Below, in pieces: positions 25,661 to 35,311 of a DNA stretch of 64,000 nt. The notes below the pieces were generated by a model that made no database searches, was not told the origin of the DNA, and saw nothing but the letters and a program-made list of their open reading frames with translations. How positions within the stretch are numbered: position 1 is the stretch's first letter; each line of letters opens with the position of its first letter. Source of the stretch: Serinus canaria (Eukaryota > Chordata > Aves > Passeriformes > Fringillidae). The stretch covers positions 1,550,001 to 1,614,000 of the forward strand of contig NC_066338.1 of assembly GCF_022539315.1 (NCBI RefSeq), in the 5' to 3' direction. The position numbers and the translations under genes were made by a program.

Positions 25661-26140
25661 TGAAAGAGCTGGCAGCTCAAAAAATTTTTACAAGACTGTT
25701 TCAGGACAAAAGGGACTTCCACACTGTCAAAGAGGAACATCTTCAGTTTGGACTTTTTCCTGAAACTGAGCTGTTTGGACTTGAAGCAATGAACTTTCCT
25801 TGGCCTGTTTTTGCATTTTCTTCTATTTTAAGATTGTTTTGGTGATGTGATGGGAATTTGGTGTTCTGCAGATGAAGAATTTCCCTGATGGTTCCACATC
25901 AGCATTTGATTGATATTTTGATTGGCAAAACATAACAAAAAATGCCTCTCAGATGTTTGTTCTTTCCTCTGCTTGGTCCAGCAGATGAAATTGCAAACAT
26001 TTTTCTTTATAATTGCTTTTTACTATAAAAAGGGTGAGATTTCACCAACATATTTTATGAGAAATCCTTTACTTAGGATTTTTCCTCTCCTGAGAGCTGA
26101 GAGCCTCAGGAACAAACTGTAAACAATTCTTATCTGCTAC

Positions 26141-26423
26141 TGTGGAATGCAACGGGGAGAAATGTGTGATTGGCCCAGTCAGACTGTTAGCAATTAAGAG
26201 CCTATCACAGGACACCTGTCCTGCTGGTCTCAGTCTGAGAAGACCTGAGTTTACATTCATTTCTATTCTTAGCATAGCCTTGTAGTGAAACCTTTCACTT
26301 TATACTTTTAGCAGAGTTTTTATATCTTATATATCATATAAAAATAAATCAAGCCTTCTGATGCATGGAGCCAACTGTCTCGTCTTTTCCCTCATCCTGG
26401 GACCCCAGGAAAACCATGTAACA
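26141..26423 (+). mobile_element. Possible LTR end (right arm)
   Basis: Begins TGTGGAATGC, contains GATTGGC, TATATCATATAAAA and AATAAA at about 26,342, and ends CATGTAACA at the satellite. It mirrors 11,484-11,766. Internal retroviral sequence is not recognisable upstream, so it may be a solo or partial LTR. Confidence 0.4.
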
Positions 26424-26587
26424 GGTGCCAGCTTGCGTCTGGGGGGCTTCCTGCGCAATGCGGAATTTTAGGAGGCAGAAGGCTGCTCTGAGCCACAGGC
26501 CCTGGATCACCAATGCTGCCCCTTTCCCTGGAAACAAAGCTCACTAACCCTGGTTCATGGTGTCAGATTGCAGGAGGTACTTGGCAC
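26424..26587 (-). repeat. Partial satellite monomer between right arm and provirus
   Basis: A 164-bp piece of the 190-bp satellite in reverse orientation. It is broken by the provirus at ACTTGGCAC and resumes after 36,086 with TGGCACTCTCAAACC. Confidence 0.93.
26582..26587. repeat. Target-site duplication, 5' copy (TGGCAC)
   Basis: TGGCAC precedes the 5' LTR and recurs at 36,087-36,092 right after the 3' LTR. An uninterrupted monomer has a single TTGGCACTCTC here. Six base pairs is the duplication length known for beta- and alpharetroviral integrases. Confidence 0.9.
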
Positions 26588-26838
26588 TGTTGTGGTGTAA
26601 AGTTAGGTTCTTCCCCTCAGCTGTGACTACTTCCTCCTTGCCTGTCTCCTGCCCAGTTCCGGATTACTGTATTAAGATCTACATTTCAGGAAGGGCATCA
26701 TGAGATTGGCAGAAGTTCAAAAGATGCCCTTCAGGCCTGCGGTCATTGGCCTGTCCAGATGTCATTGTTCCCTGAGATCCTCCCCCTCCCACCTGGTTGG
26801 TAGCTCACCTGTCCTCCCCCCCCCACCTTCCTGTGAGC

Positions 26839-26844
26839 TTAAAA
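26839..26844 (+). promoter_or_regulatory. TATA-like box of the 5' LTR
   Basis: TTAAAA within GAGCTTAAAAGGCG, about 70 bp upstream of AATAAA. It is the only candidate core promoter element in the LTR and is conserved in all three LTR copies. Confidence 0.5.
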
Positions 26845-26911
26845 GGCGTTGGGGCCATGCGGTCGGGGTCTGTTCGGAGCAGTACTGAGATTCAGAACTG
26901 TAATACCTTGG

Positions 26912-26917
26912 AATAAA
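26912..26917 (+). promoter_or_regulatory. Polyadenylation signal, 5' LTR
   Basis: AATAAA in TTGGAATAAACTCTGG. The same signal is at 35,888-35,893 in the 3' LTR and 37,823-37,828 in the third copy. Confidence 0.75.
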
Positions 26918-27112
26918 CTCTGGATTTAACTCTCCGGCAGAACACACTCTCTTCCTCTTCACAATCGCCTGGACTTTTCTACTAGAGGTAAACTGAGTTC
27001 TGCTTTGCATGGGCCTATCTCGAGTGCTTAATAGTAACTGCTTGCGAGCCGAAGGTGTCTCTGAGGAGAAATATCCCCAGTAGCCGGTTTTAGCTCAAGA
27101 GAAAGCAATAAC

Positions 27113-27130
27113 TGGCGCCCAACGTGAGGC
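27113..27130 (+). promoter_or_regulatory. Primer binding site, lysine-tRNA type
   Basis: TGGCGCCCAACGTGAGGC lies 2 bp after the LTR. As I know the family, it matches the Lys-1,2 tRNA 3' end used by betaretroviruses with one mismatch. Alpharetroviruses typically use a tryptophan tRNA. Confidence 0.88.
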
Positions 27131-27410
27131 ACATCGAATTTGAATGCCCAAGAAGTAATCTCAGAACCTCTGAAAACCTTCAAGGCAGCTGAGCATCCGC
27201 TAGAGAGCTTTGAATGCATCGCTCTCAGCAAAGACTTAGGGATCAATCTCCCAGAAGAAGTCTTGTGGAATGTTCGGTACTCCTAGAAAATTAGCTCCTT
27301 TCTGGTGAGCAATTTTCCAGGGGAGAATAGGGGAGCCCCCTTTTTTGCCCGCAGGGTTCCTGTTCCAGTGAAGAGACGTCCTGCTTCTACCGCCATCAAC
27401 AACTTCGATT

Positions 27411-27420
27411 TCGGTGAGTA
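27411..27420 (+). promoter_or_regulatory. Candidate major splice donor
   Basis: TCGGTGAGTA closely matches the 5' splice-site consensus and lies between primer site and gag, where the donor for spliced env mRNA is expected. Confidence 0.5.
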
Positions 27421-27719
27421 TCTGTGCCCTTTAGAGGGAGTAGAATCTCAAGAAAAAAAAAAAAAAAAAAAAAAGGTTTCTGCCGTGAAACTGTTCGCTT
27501 TTAAACAGTCTCTGCTGTGCGAACTGTTCGCTTTTAAACAGTCTCTGCCGTGAGAACTGTTTTGACCCTGCTGTGGGTTGTTTGTTTTAATCTGGAGCGA
27601 TATTGTGTTAGACATAGCTCACTGCGGTGTGTCTTTGCCACTTTTATAATTCGCAGCGCCAGTGGAAGAGCGGGAGAGCTCTCCCAACCCTTCCCTCCCT
27701 GCTCGGCACTGCGGCGTGT

Positions 27720-28200
27720 TGTCTCTCGGTGTGTAGTGAGCTCTCTACACGTGGCGTGGGGGGGGGGCTGCTCTCTCTCGGCTCGGTGTGTGGTGAGCTC
27801 TCTACACGTGGCGTGGGGGGGGGCTCTCTCTCGGCTCGGTGTGTAGTGAGCTCTCTACACTTGGCGTGGGGGAGGGCTACTCTCTCTCAGCTCGGTGTGT
27901 GGTGAGCTCTCTACACGTGGCGTGGGGGGGGGGCTGCTCTCTCTCGGCTCGGTGTGTGGTGAGCTCTCTACACGTGGCGTGAGGGGGGGGCCTGCTATCT
28001 CTCGGCTCGGTGTGTGGTGAGCTCTCTACACGTGGCGTGAGGGGGGGGCCTGCTATCTCTCGGCTCGGTGTGTGGTGAGCTCTCTACACGTGGCGTGGGG
28101 GGGGGCTGCTCTCTCTCGGCTCGGTGTGTGGTGAGCTCTCTCTCGGTGGGGGGGGGGGTAGCTCTCGCAGCGCGGTGCGCGGGGGGGGCTTTCTCATCTC
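27720..28200 (+). repeat. GC-rich ~57-bp minisatellite in the leader
   Basis: GAGCTCTCTACAC-type blocks start at 27,738, 27,795, 27,848, 27,904, 27,961, 28,019 and 28,077, and a shorter GAGCTCTCTC copy at 28,133. Spacing is 53-58 bp. Each unit has CGGCTCGGTGTGTGGTGAG followed by a run of 7-12 G. G-run length varies between units. Peptide repeats predicted on either strand here are by-products of the repeat. Confidence 0.93.
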
Positions 28201-28466
28201 TACACACGGTGCGGGGCGGCCCCAGTTTCGGCTTCGCCACGGGGAGCCGGCGGGGAGGCTTTTTCTGTCCTCCACAGCGGCAGGGCAGTTCCCGAGTCAG
28301 CGCTGTTGCCGCGGCTATTTTAAAAGCAGGGTACTCAGCTGCATTGTGAAAAGCTAACGTCTGCTCGTTATCGCTTCTGGTCAGTAGTTTTTTTTAGAAA
28401 TCGGTAGTTGATTTGGCTTCATTTCCAGTCGGCGGGACTTTGTGTATTGCGCTTTTTACATCTAAA

Positions 28467-29237
28467 ATGGGCTCAAATTTAAGCGCTGCACAAAAAGGAG
28501 TGTATTATAATATTATTGCGATTTTAGTCAGTGGTAATGTTAATTTCTCCAAAGGTAAATTGAAACCGTTTATAAAATGGCTTTTTCTACACTTTCCACA
28601 AATTTCTCCTAAAGAAGTCCATGATATTAATTTTTGGGATAAAGTAGGAAATGAATTAATAACCTTAGGACAGTCTGGAGATATTTCTTCAGCTAAATTT
28701 GTGTACTGGGGTTTACAAATTCGAACAGCCTTGCTCAAGCAAAAGGAACTGAAGAAAAAGCTAAAATACGAGCAATGTACCCCTGCTCTCCCTGTCTTTC
28801 CGCCTCCTACTTCTAAACCTCTTACCCCTAAACTTAGTATCTTAAAGTGTGCACATTCTGCTAATGCTCAGAAAACTCGACTTCCTGAGCATTTTAAAAT
28901 GCCTGATTCTCTCTCTCCAAATAGTCCTAGCCAGAGAGCTTGGAACCTTTCTCAAAACCCTGCGTCTCCTGCTCTGAAACCCAGAGCACGTGTTAGCTTT
29001 TCGGAGAGCAGTGATCCCCAAAATGGCCCCCATGCCCTATGGAGTCCACAAGATGGTGCCACGTGGCACCTTCCCATACCTGGCCGTCTTCTTCCCAAAA
29101 TCCTCCTAAGCATCCCAAAATTCCTCCCCCACCCCCCTCCCCTCCTGCTCCTCGTGACACCTCCCTTCCCTCCCCCTGTCCTGCTGTACCCTCAGCTCCG
29201 CCCTTCTACTCCTCCCAGGGGGTGTCTGCCAATGTGA
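28467..29237 (+). pseudogene. gag: gag 5' fragment: matrix region
   Basis: ATG at 28,467 opens a frame beginning Met-Gly-Ser-Asn-Leu-Ser, a good N-myristoylation context for a Gag matrix protein that targets the plasma membrane. The open stretch upstream of it has no ATG, so I take this start. The first ~100 residues are rich in Lys, Trp and aliphatics as in retroviral matrix. The frame then continues out of register into a proline/leucine-rich tail and stops at 29,237. The genuine proline-rich linker continues in another frame from about 29,040, so a frameshift lies near 28,990-29,100. Confidence 0.85.
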
Positions 29238-30121
29238 CGTCCCACGGTGGCCCTGCCCCCTGTTCCCACGGTGGCCCCGCCCCCTGTTCCCATGGTGGCT
29301 CCGCCCCCTGTGCCCATTATTTCCCTATCCCCTCCCCGGGTTCCCACGGTGAGGGCACGCCCAGTGCTTCTCCCCACAGCTGTATCGGTGCTCCCACTTC
29401 TGATTCAAGTGATACAGGACAAGAAGTTGCAGACCCAATTCAAGGTCCGACTTTGTCCTTCGCTCCTGTTACATATCAGCCTGCAGCACAAGGGGGAGCA
29501 GCCCCAACTACTAGTTGGAGCTCTTTTGGACGACAATTAATTAAAGAAATCTGTAAATCTCATAAAGAGTATGGCCCACACAGCCCATATTTTCGTGGCC
29601 TTTTAAATTCTGAACTGAGCAGGACTGTAGTAGTCCCACATGATTTAAAACAGCTTTTCTCATGCCTCATGACCTCCACAGAATTCAAATTATGGGAATT
29701 AGCATGGAAACAACTGCTAAAAGAAGCCCTCCCAAGCTTGCAGGCTGATCCAAACACAGCAAAAGATACCAATGGCTTGCCAATTACCATTGAGCATCTC
29801 TCCGGTGAGGGCCAATGGTCTTTACCCTCAATCCAAGCTACTGTAATTCCTGTAGAAACACTCGAGAAAGTGAAAGATGCAGTTGAAAAAGCATTCTTTT
29901 CCCTCCAATCTGAGGGGCCTTTAGAGCCTTATAGTAAGATCAAACAGCTACCATCAGAATCTTTTTTAAAATTTGTAGAAAGGTTAACTAGGGCTATTGA
30001 AATCCAAGTAAAAAAAGAAAATGCAAGGGAAGAAGTTTTAGAGGAAATGGCATTTACAAATGCAAATAAACAGTGTCGAGCAGCAATTTTAAGTCTTCCC
30101 CTAGAACCCCCCCCACACTAA
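29039..30121 (+). pseudogene. gag: gag middle fragment: proline-rich linker and capsid
   Basis: This frame continues gag after the first frameshift. Its first ~100 residues are proline-rich, with three tandem 8-residue repeats. From about 29,525 it becomes a helical capsid-like domain. Near 29,945-30,000 a stretch with Gln, Glu-Ser-Phe, Phe-Val, Arg-Leu and Ala spaced as in the retroviral major homology region is visible. The frame closes at 30,121 in a C-run (GAACCCCCCCCACAC); the nucleocapsid continues in a different frame, consistent with an indel in that homopolymer. Confidence 0.85.
29241..29312 (+). repeat. 24-bp tandem repeat in gag linker, 3 copies
   Basis: Three consecutive 24-bp units (CCCACGGTGGCC...) encode an 8-residue Ser-His-Gly-Gly-Pro/Ser-Ala-Pro-Cys repeat. 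The length is in frame, so it could have expanded while gag was functional. Confidence 0.85.
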
Positions 30122-30423
30122 AAGATATGCTTCTAGTCTGTAACAGGAAAGTGCCTCTGATGAGTGTTGCTGAAGACACCAGATCAAGATTCCCTCAGCG
30201 TGTTGCCGTTGCCAGCCCTGCGCCTATTCCCTCAGAACAGCAGCACCCTGGGCAGCAGCGAAGACCAGCAATGGTTGACCCCACGAAGCCATGCCTGCTT
30301 TGCAACAACCTTGGGCACTGGAGTAGCCAGTGCCCCCTGAAAAAGCAATTTGATGAATTTAGAAATGGTGGGGGGAGAGAACTGCAAACGCTCCCAGAGA
30401 ATCAACAACAACAAAAAAACTGA
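30073..30423 (+). pseudogene. gag: gag 3' fragment: nucleocapsid with one zinc knuckle
   Basis: Positions 30,292-30,333 encode a Cys-X2-Cys-X4-His-X4-Cys zinc knuckle, the RNA-packaging motif of retroviral nucleocapsid. Betaretroviruses usually have two knuckles. The region upstream where a first would lie keeps only a lone Cys, so it is lost or degenerate. The frame ends at a TGA at 30,421-30,423 after a Gln/Asn-rich tail. It overlaps the end of the capsid frame by about 50 bp because of the indel at about 30,110. Confidence 0.85.
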
Positions 30424-30901
30424 AAAAGGAGCGCCGGCCTGCCAGGCGCACAGACACAAAAAGAGCAGGCCAAGAGAATGAGGGAAACAAAATAAACCAA
30501 GTGTGCGGGGATGTTACTATTTCTGTGAGTGAAGCAGATGCTTCAATGACCACGTCTGGTAGTCCATTGTCTACTAGTCCAAACAAACTTTGTCGTGACT
30601 TAAGTGAACCCATGTTAACCACATCTTCTGTCAATAAGTCTTACAGGTTGCTGCTGTCAGAATCACTCCACCTAAAAGACACTAACTGGCATTTTGTCTC
30701 TGTCAATCCAGAACAGGAAGGTACCTGGCACTGAGTTCACTGTAAGTACATCATCATTGGGGACACCAATCACACACCACAAGAGATTGAAATTGCTCCA
30801 GGAATGACAACACCAGATCCTAAGCAATTCATTCTCGGGCTGCACTGTTTTCACCCACCCTGTTTCTTCCCAAAGGACAAATTGTTGCTCAAGCTATCCC
30901 T
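30424..30901 (+). other. gag-protease interval, possible dUTPase remnant
   Basis: No single frame spans this interval. Two open stretches (30,501-30,734 and 30,804-31,037, different frames) and a Gly-Gln-Ile-Val-Ala-Gln-like run near 30,880 sit where betaretroviruses carry a dUTPase domain before protease. The resemblance is weak and the region is disrupted, so the call is an inference from position. Confidence 0.35.
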
Positions 30902-31534
30902 GTGCCGTGTTTACCTGAAAGCACCGAGAAACAAGGGCCCACAGTTGCCCGGGTCCAAGTTATTGGGAAAGATAAACCCAAAATCTGGTGTAATGTCAGT
31001 GGGGGTGAAGAGTCTAAACGTATTGAAATGCTTGTAGACACAGGTGCAGAGTGCACAGTGATCCCAGTACAAGACTGGCCAGCACATTGGCCTTTGCAAG
31101 ATGTTGCCGGTCACGTTCAAGGTGTAGGAGGTCTGCAATTGGCAAGACAATCCAAGAGCGTCATCCAAATTGAGGGACCAAACGGACAATTGGCTAATAT
31201 CCGTCCATTCATGTTAAATTATTCAGAACCATTATTAGGGAGAGATTTAATGGCCCAGTGGGGTGTCACAATTGATATTCCAGACTCCCCACAGGATTTT
31301 TGTACAGTGGTCATTGAACAGCGCCCCGCCCATAAACTGAAGTGGAAAACTGACAACCCAGTTGAGGTGAAACAATGGCCGCTCAGTAAACAAAAAATAA
31401 AGGCGCTTGAAGAGCTAATAGAGGAGCAATTAAAAAAGGGTCACATTGTAGAGACCATGTCCCCGTGGAACTCTCCTGTTTTTGTCATTCAGAAAGCTGA
31501 CAAAAAAAGATGGCGGCTCCTCCATGACCTCTGA
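30902..31534 (+). pseudogene. pro-pol: Protease and start of reverse transcriptase
   Basis: The aspartic protease catalytic triad Asp-Thr-Gly (followed by Ala) is at 31,037-31,045, and a Gly-Arg-Asp-Leu block near 31,241 fits the conserved C-terminal helix. From about 31,370 the same frame enters the N-terminal part of reverse transcriptase. It stops at TGA 31,532-31,534, which lies inside the RT fingers, so it is a premature nonsense codon. Protease and RT are in one frame here, whereas betaretroviruses normally place them in different frames. Confidence 0.85.
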
Positions 31535-31638
31535 CAAATTAATAATGTAATTGAAGATATGGGTTCCCCCCAGCCTGGTATGCCATCCCCTACTATGCTG
31601 CCCCAAGATTGGAAACTAGCTGTTATTGATATAAAAGA

Positions 31639-34077
31639 TTGTTTTTCCACATTCCCTTACACCCTGACGACGCACCGCGTTTTGTGTTTTCGGTTTCTAC
31701 CATCAACATGGAAGCCCCTATGAAAAGGTACCATTGGACGGTTCTTCCTCAAGGACTGAAAGTCTCGCCAGCAATCTGCCAACAGTATGTCTCTTCCTTG
31801 CTTTCCCCAGTGCGTGCAGCCGCAGAAAAGGCCATCGTCTATCATTATATAGATGATATCCTTGTTTGTGCCCCCAATGATGATCTACTCACACATGCAC
31901 TTGACCTAACGATCGATGCATTGATTGTTGCAGGGTTCGAGCTCCAAGAACAGAAAATTCAAAAGACACCACCTTGGAAATATTTGGGCCTAAAAATTGG
32001 AAATACGACCATTGTTCCTCAAAAACTAGAAATCAATCCAAAAATCAAGACCCTTGCGGATGCCCACAAGTTGTGTGGGTCTTTAAACTGGGTAAAGCCA
32101 TGGCTTAGTCTGACAAACGAAGACCTTGCCCCTCTTTTCGATTTATTGAAAGGGGGAGAGGACCTGGGTGCTCCTAGGTCTGTTACCTCAGAGGCACGGA
32201 AAGCTCTAGAAAAGGTTCAGATTGCAATGTTCACAAGACAGGCCCACCGATGTCAACCTGACCTGCCATTCAATTTTATCATCTTAGGTAAGTTGCCATA
32301 CCTCCATGGAATCATCTTCCAGTGGGAGGAAGAACTAACACTTAAGGCAAAAGATACACCAAAAGAGGACCAAGACCAGAGGGACCCTCTCTTGATCATA
32401 GAATGGGTTTTCCTCAGTCACAAAAGGTCCCAGAGAATGACAAAGCCTCAAGAGCTGGTAGCAGAACTGATCTGGAAAGCAAGGACCAGAATCAGGGAGT
32501 TAGCAGGATGTGACTTTGGGTGCATTTACATTCCAATTGAGTTAAAATCGGGCCAAAACACTATGAAAATATTAGAACAATTGTTTCAAGAAAATGTAGT
32601 GTTGCAATTTGCTCTGGATTCCTATTCAGGACAAATTTCTGTCCAGAGGCCTGCCCACAAGATGTTCGAACAAGATGCTCAATTCACTCTGAAATTGAGA
32701 AGTGCTCTAAGTAGGAGACCTTTAAAAAAGGCTCTGACTGTCTTTACAGATGCATCTGGGAGGTCTCACAAGTCCGTTATGACTTGGAAAGATCCTCAAA
32801 CCCAGCAGTGGGAGACAGACATTGCTGAGGTGGAAGGTTCACCTCAAGTTGCAGAATTGGCTGCAGTTGTTAGAGCTTTTGAAAAATTCTCAGAACCATT
32901 CAATTTGATTACAGATTCTGCATATGTGGCAGGAGTAGTATCCAGGGCAGATCAAGCAATACTGCAAGAGGTGTCTAACATCGCACTTTTCGAATTACTC
33001 TCAAAACTTGTAAAGTTAGTCACCCACCGAGAGCAACCATTTTATGTGATGCATGTCAGGTCACACACCAATTTGCCAGGGTTTATCGCTGAAGGCAACA
33101 GAAGGGCAGATGCTCTCGCCGCGCCTGCAGAGATGGCCACTCTCCCAAATGTTTTTGAACAGGCAAAAATCAGCCACCAACTTTTCCACCAAAATGTACC
33201 TGGCCTGGTTTGTCAGTTTCGCATCACTCGAGAACAGGCCAGAGCAATTGTAGACACATGCCCAAATTGCCAACAACATGTACTCCCTACAGTGAGTACA
33301 GGAGCAAACCCAAGGGGATTGAACAGTTGTGAGCTGTGGCAAACGGATGTTACACATATACAGTCATTTGGACGGCAGAAATACGTTCATGTTAGTGTAG
33401 ATACCTTTTCTGGAGCGGTCTATGCTTCTGCCCACACAGGAGAATCGTCTATCGATGCCATTAAGCCCCTCTTACAAGCCTTTTCTTTCATGGGCATCCC
33501 CAAGGAGCTGAAAACTGATAATGGACCTGTTTACAAATCCAAGGAATTTGGAAGCTTCCTGCAACAATGGGGAGTAGGGCACGAAACTGGCATCCCCTAC
33601 TCCCCTACTGGTCAAGCCATAGTAGAAAGGACTCACCGTGATATCAAGAGAGTCCTGGATCAGCAACATCAGGTTCTGAAAGTAGAACCTCCCCACATCC
33701 GGTTGTCCAGGGCACTGTTCATAATTAATTTTCTGAATTGTTCCTTTGACAGCTTAAATCCGCCCATCCTACGCCATTTTGGGGGGAGCAGTCACATGTT
33801 GATGAAAGAAAAGCCTCCGGTTTTAGTAAAAGACCCTGAGACTTGGAAAACGGTGGGACCTTACAAATTAGTTACTTGGGGTCGTGGATATGCCTGTGTG
33901 TCCACCCCCTCTGGTTTAAAGTGGGTTCCTTCCAAATGGGTAAAGCCCTGTGTTCCCAAAGTCTCAGAAGAATCTACTGAAGCTCCCCAGGTTGCTAATG
34001 CTGCCTGGAGGAGAAAACGCCGTGCGCATTCTCTGGAAGAGATTCCATTTAAGCCTCCTATCTGGAATAGTTTGTGA
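31639..34077 (+). pseudogene. pol: pol: reverse transcriptase (from fingers), RNase H, integrase
   Basis: The longest open frame in the provirus (about 812 codons). It has no ATG at its start and is separated from upstream RT by a nonsense codon and a frameshift near 31,640. RT catalytic Tyr-Ile-Asp-Asp is at 31,846-31,857, with Leu-Pro-Gln-Gly upstream. RNase H shows the first Asp at 32,749 plus later Glu, Asp and His/Asp blocks. Integrase shows the His-His-Cys-Cys zinc domain at about 33,170-33,285 and Asp at 33,346, Asp at 33,517 and Glu at 33,625, giving the D,D-35-E arrangement. A C-terminal Gly-Pro-Tyr block at about 33,859 follows. All catalytic residues I can check are present. Confidence 0.9.
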
Positions 34078-34089
34078 TACATGTTTGTT

Positions 34090-34122
34090 TTAAGTTTCCT
34101 TTTACCGGTTTAGATCCTGCAG
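34090..34122 (+). promoter_or_regulatory. Candidate env splice acceptor
   Basis: A T-rich tract followed by CCTGCAG ending at 34,122, about 24 bp before the env ATG. This is the expected place for the acceptor of spliced env mRNA. Confidence 0.45.
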
Positions 34123-34145
34123 TTCGTGTGCAGTCTTGAGACGCC

Positions 34146-34493
34146 ATGAGACCGAGCCTGCTCCTCGTCCTACTTGCGATCATTTCTCCAGCGATTTCCT
34201 GGATAGTCCCTCAGCCCAAAGCGAACGTATGGACCACCTTGGCCAAAGCCCTTGGGCAAGATCACATTTGTCTCTCCACAGCAACAGCCTCTGACCCCTT
34301 GTCAACTTGCCTGGTGGGAGTTCCCTTCAAATCCTCAGAGTTCCCAAATGAAATGTGGAATGCTTTAAATGAAGTTAACTCACTCGCACCTTCTCCTGGC
34401 CGCTACCCTGCTGACAATCCCTTACTGTTTTGGCAGGAGTGGGCGAGAACGTTACCAGTGCCAAAAGGGAGCCACAAGAGTTCCATCTCTTAG
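34146..34493 (+). pseudogene. env: env 5' fragment: signal peptide and start of surface subunit
   Basis: ATG 34,146 begins a short basic-then-hydrophobic signal peptide (about 18 residues), then a surface-subunit N-terminus with Trp and paired Cys spaced as in the avian sarcoma-leukosis type. The frame is left near 34,430-34,460, where the env sequence shifts to another frame, and it stops at 34,493. This envelope type would mediate receptor binding, but the remnant cannot be expressed intact. Confidence 0.75.
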
Positions 34494-34762
34494 GCTCCAT
34501 GAATGCAACCTTTTGCGTTCACTTTAAATTCAATTCCCACTTACCATATCATGAAACTAAACATAACACTTATCCTGATCCTAGCAACCCACACTACACA
34601 GATAAAAACTGGTGTGAAAATTCAGTCCTAGTCATGCACTCATCTAGTGGTGATTATAAGCCTCGTGAACTCCCAAGAGGTGTGTTTTTAATATGTGGAG
34701 ACAGAGCATGGGCAGGTCTCCCTCCTCGTCTGCTCGGAGGTCCGTGTACCTTGGTAAGCTGA
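34430..34762 (+). pseudogene. env: env fragment: middle of surface subunit
   Basis: This is the frame the surface subunit continues in after the first env frameshift. It holds Asn-X-Ser/Thr glycosylation sites (near 34,445 and 34,502) and a Cys-Gly-Asp followed by a Gly-Gly-Pro-Cys block shared by gamma-type envelopes. TGA 34,760-34,762 ends it, and a second TGA follows at 34,769-34,771 before the transmembrane subunit. The surface subunit is short. Confidence 0.75.
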
Positions 34763-34822
34763 GCCTGTTGACCCCAATCGAACAAACCTAATACATGGCA
34801 AAGAAAAAACAACACACACACA

Positions 34823-35131
34823 TTGGCTATCCAAAAAAGAGACCTAAGGCAATTAGACCCTGACTGTAATTCAGAAATTGTTCACTGGTCCAGACTTAAG
34901 GCCACTGCAATTACAGTCCTCCTGCCATGGATATCGGCAGCAAAAAGCATGGGAGAATTAGGCCGATTGGAATGCTGGGTTGCAAAACAGGCAAATCTCA
35001 CTTCTACTGCCCTGAGTGACCTCTTATCAGATGAGGAAATTACCAGGCAAGCCACCATTCAGAATAAGGCAGCCATAGACTATCTGCTCCTTCTGCACAA
35101 CCATCGCTGTGAAGAATTTGAAGGCCTCTGA
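34823..35131 (+). pseudogene. env: env fragment: ectodomain of transmembrane subunit
   Basis: Contains a hydrophobic fusion-peptide-like stretch, a heptad-type helix with a glycosylation site, and the conserved Gln-Asn-Lys-Ala-Ala-Ile-Asp block that precedes the Cys-X6-Cys-Cys motif. TGA 35,129-35,131 falls where the first Cys of the Cys-Cys pair is expected; the next codon is TGC. Cys-X6-Cys-Cys marks gamma-type envelopes, which alpharetroviruses have and classical betaretroviruses do not. Confidence 0.78.
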
Positions 35132-35311
35132 TGCCTTAACTTGTCATCAAAAGCAGAGAACATCCATGCCACAATCGACAAGATGAAAATCATGGTGAAC
35201 AACATCAAGAGAGAAACTGACGACTGGCTGAGTGGATTGTTCAAAGACTGGGGACTCTCGGGCTGGCTGAGATCTATTCTGAAAACTTTGGTTTTAGTAT
35301 TGTTTATTTAA
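35132..35311 (+). pseudogene. env: env fragment: membrane-proximal part of transmembrane subunit
   Basis: Same frame as the preceding piece, open from the TGC after the nonsense codon to TAA 35,309-35,311. It contains another glycosylation site, a second helix and a Trp-rich membrane-proximal stretch. The hydrophobic membrane span continues in a different frame, so a frameshift lies near 35,285-35,300. Confidence 0.7.

Larger units (their letters stand above)
21340..26423 (-). repeat. Right arm of the 5.1-kb inverted duplication
   Basis: Reverse-complement copy of 11,484-16,572 with both satellite junctions preserved. The order is mirrored: 482-bp repeats, AT-rich stretch with TATAT/ATAGGATATA runs, coding-like fragment, LTR-like fragment, pyrimidine-rich block with A-rich tail, and LTR-like end. 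Its length differs from the left arm by only a few bases. Stretches not listed separately (about 22,610-23,160, 24,100-24,340 and 24,500-25,020) show no gene I recognise. Confidence 0.9.
26588..27110 (+). mobile_element. 5' LTR (523 bp)
   Basis: Starts TGTTGTGGTG, ends AAAGCAATA two bases before the primer site. The ends form an imperfect inverted repeat (TGTTG / CAATA). It has a TATA-like TTAAAA at 26,839-26,844 and AATAAA at 26,912-26,917, placing U3, R and U5 in the usual order. Confidence 0.96.
27131..28466 (+). other. Long untranslated leader of the provirus
   Basis: A 1.3-kb stretch between primer site and gag ATG, long for a retrovirus. It contains an A-tract at about 27,452-27,475, a short duplication of a CTGTTCGCTTTTAAACAGTC-type block at about 27,490-27,545, the GC-rich minisatellite at 27,720-28,200, and a candidate splice donor. 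No sustained open frame leads into gag. Confidence 0.8.

Noticed and set aside
27995..28275. Proline/arginine/histidine-rich repeat proteins predicted on either strand of the leader
   Set aside because: They are translations of the G-rich 57-bp minisatellite in the retroviral leader. Composition and period explain them fully.
28413..28466. Upstream extension of gag before the ATG at 28,467
   Set aside because: The open frame starts at a TTG, not an ATG, and the Met-Gly-Ser myristoylation context at 28,467 is the natural Gag start.
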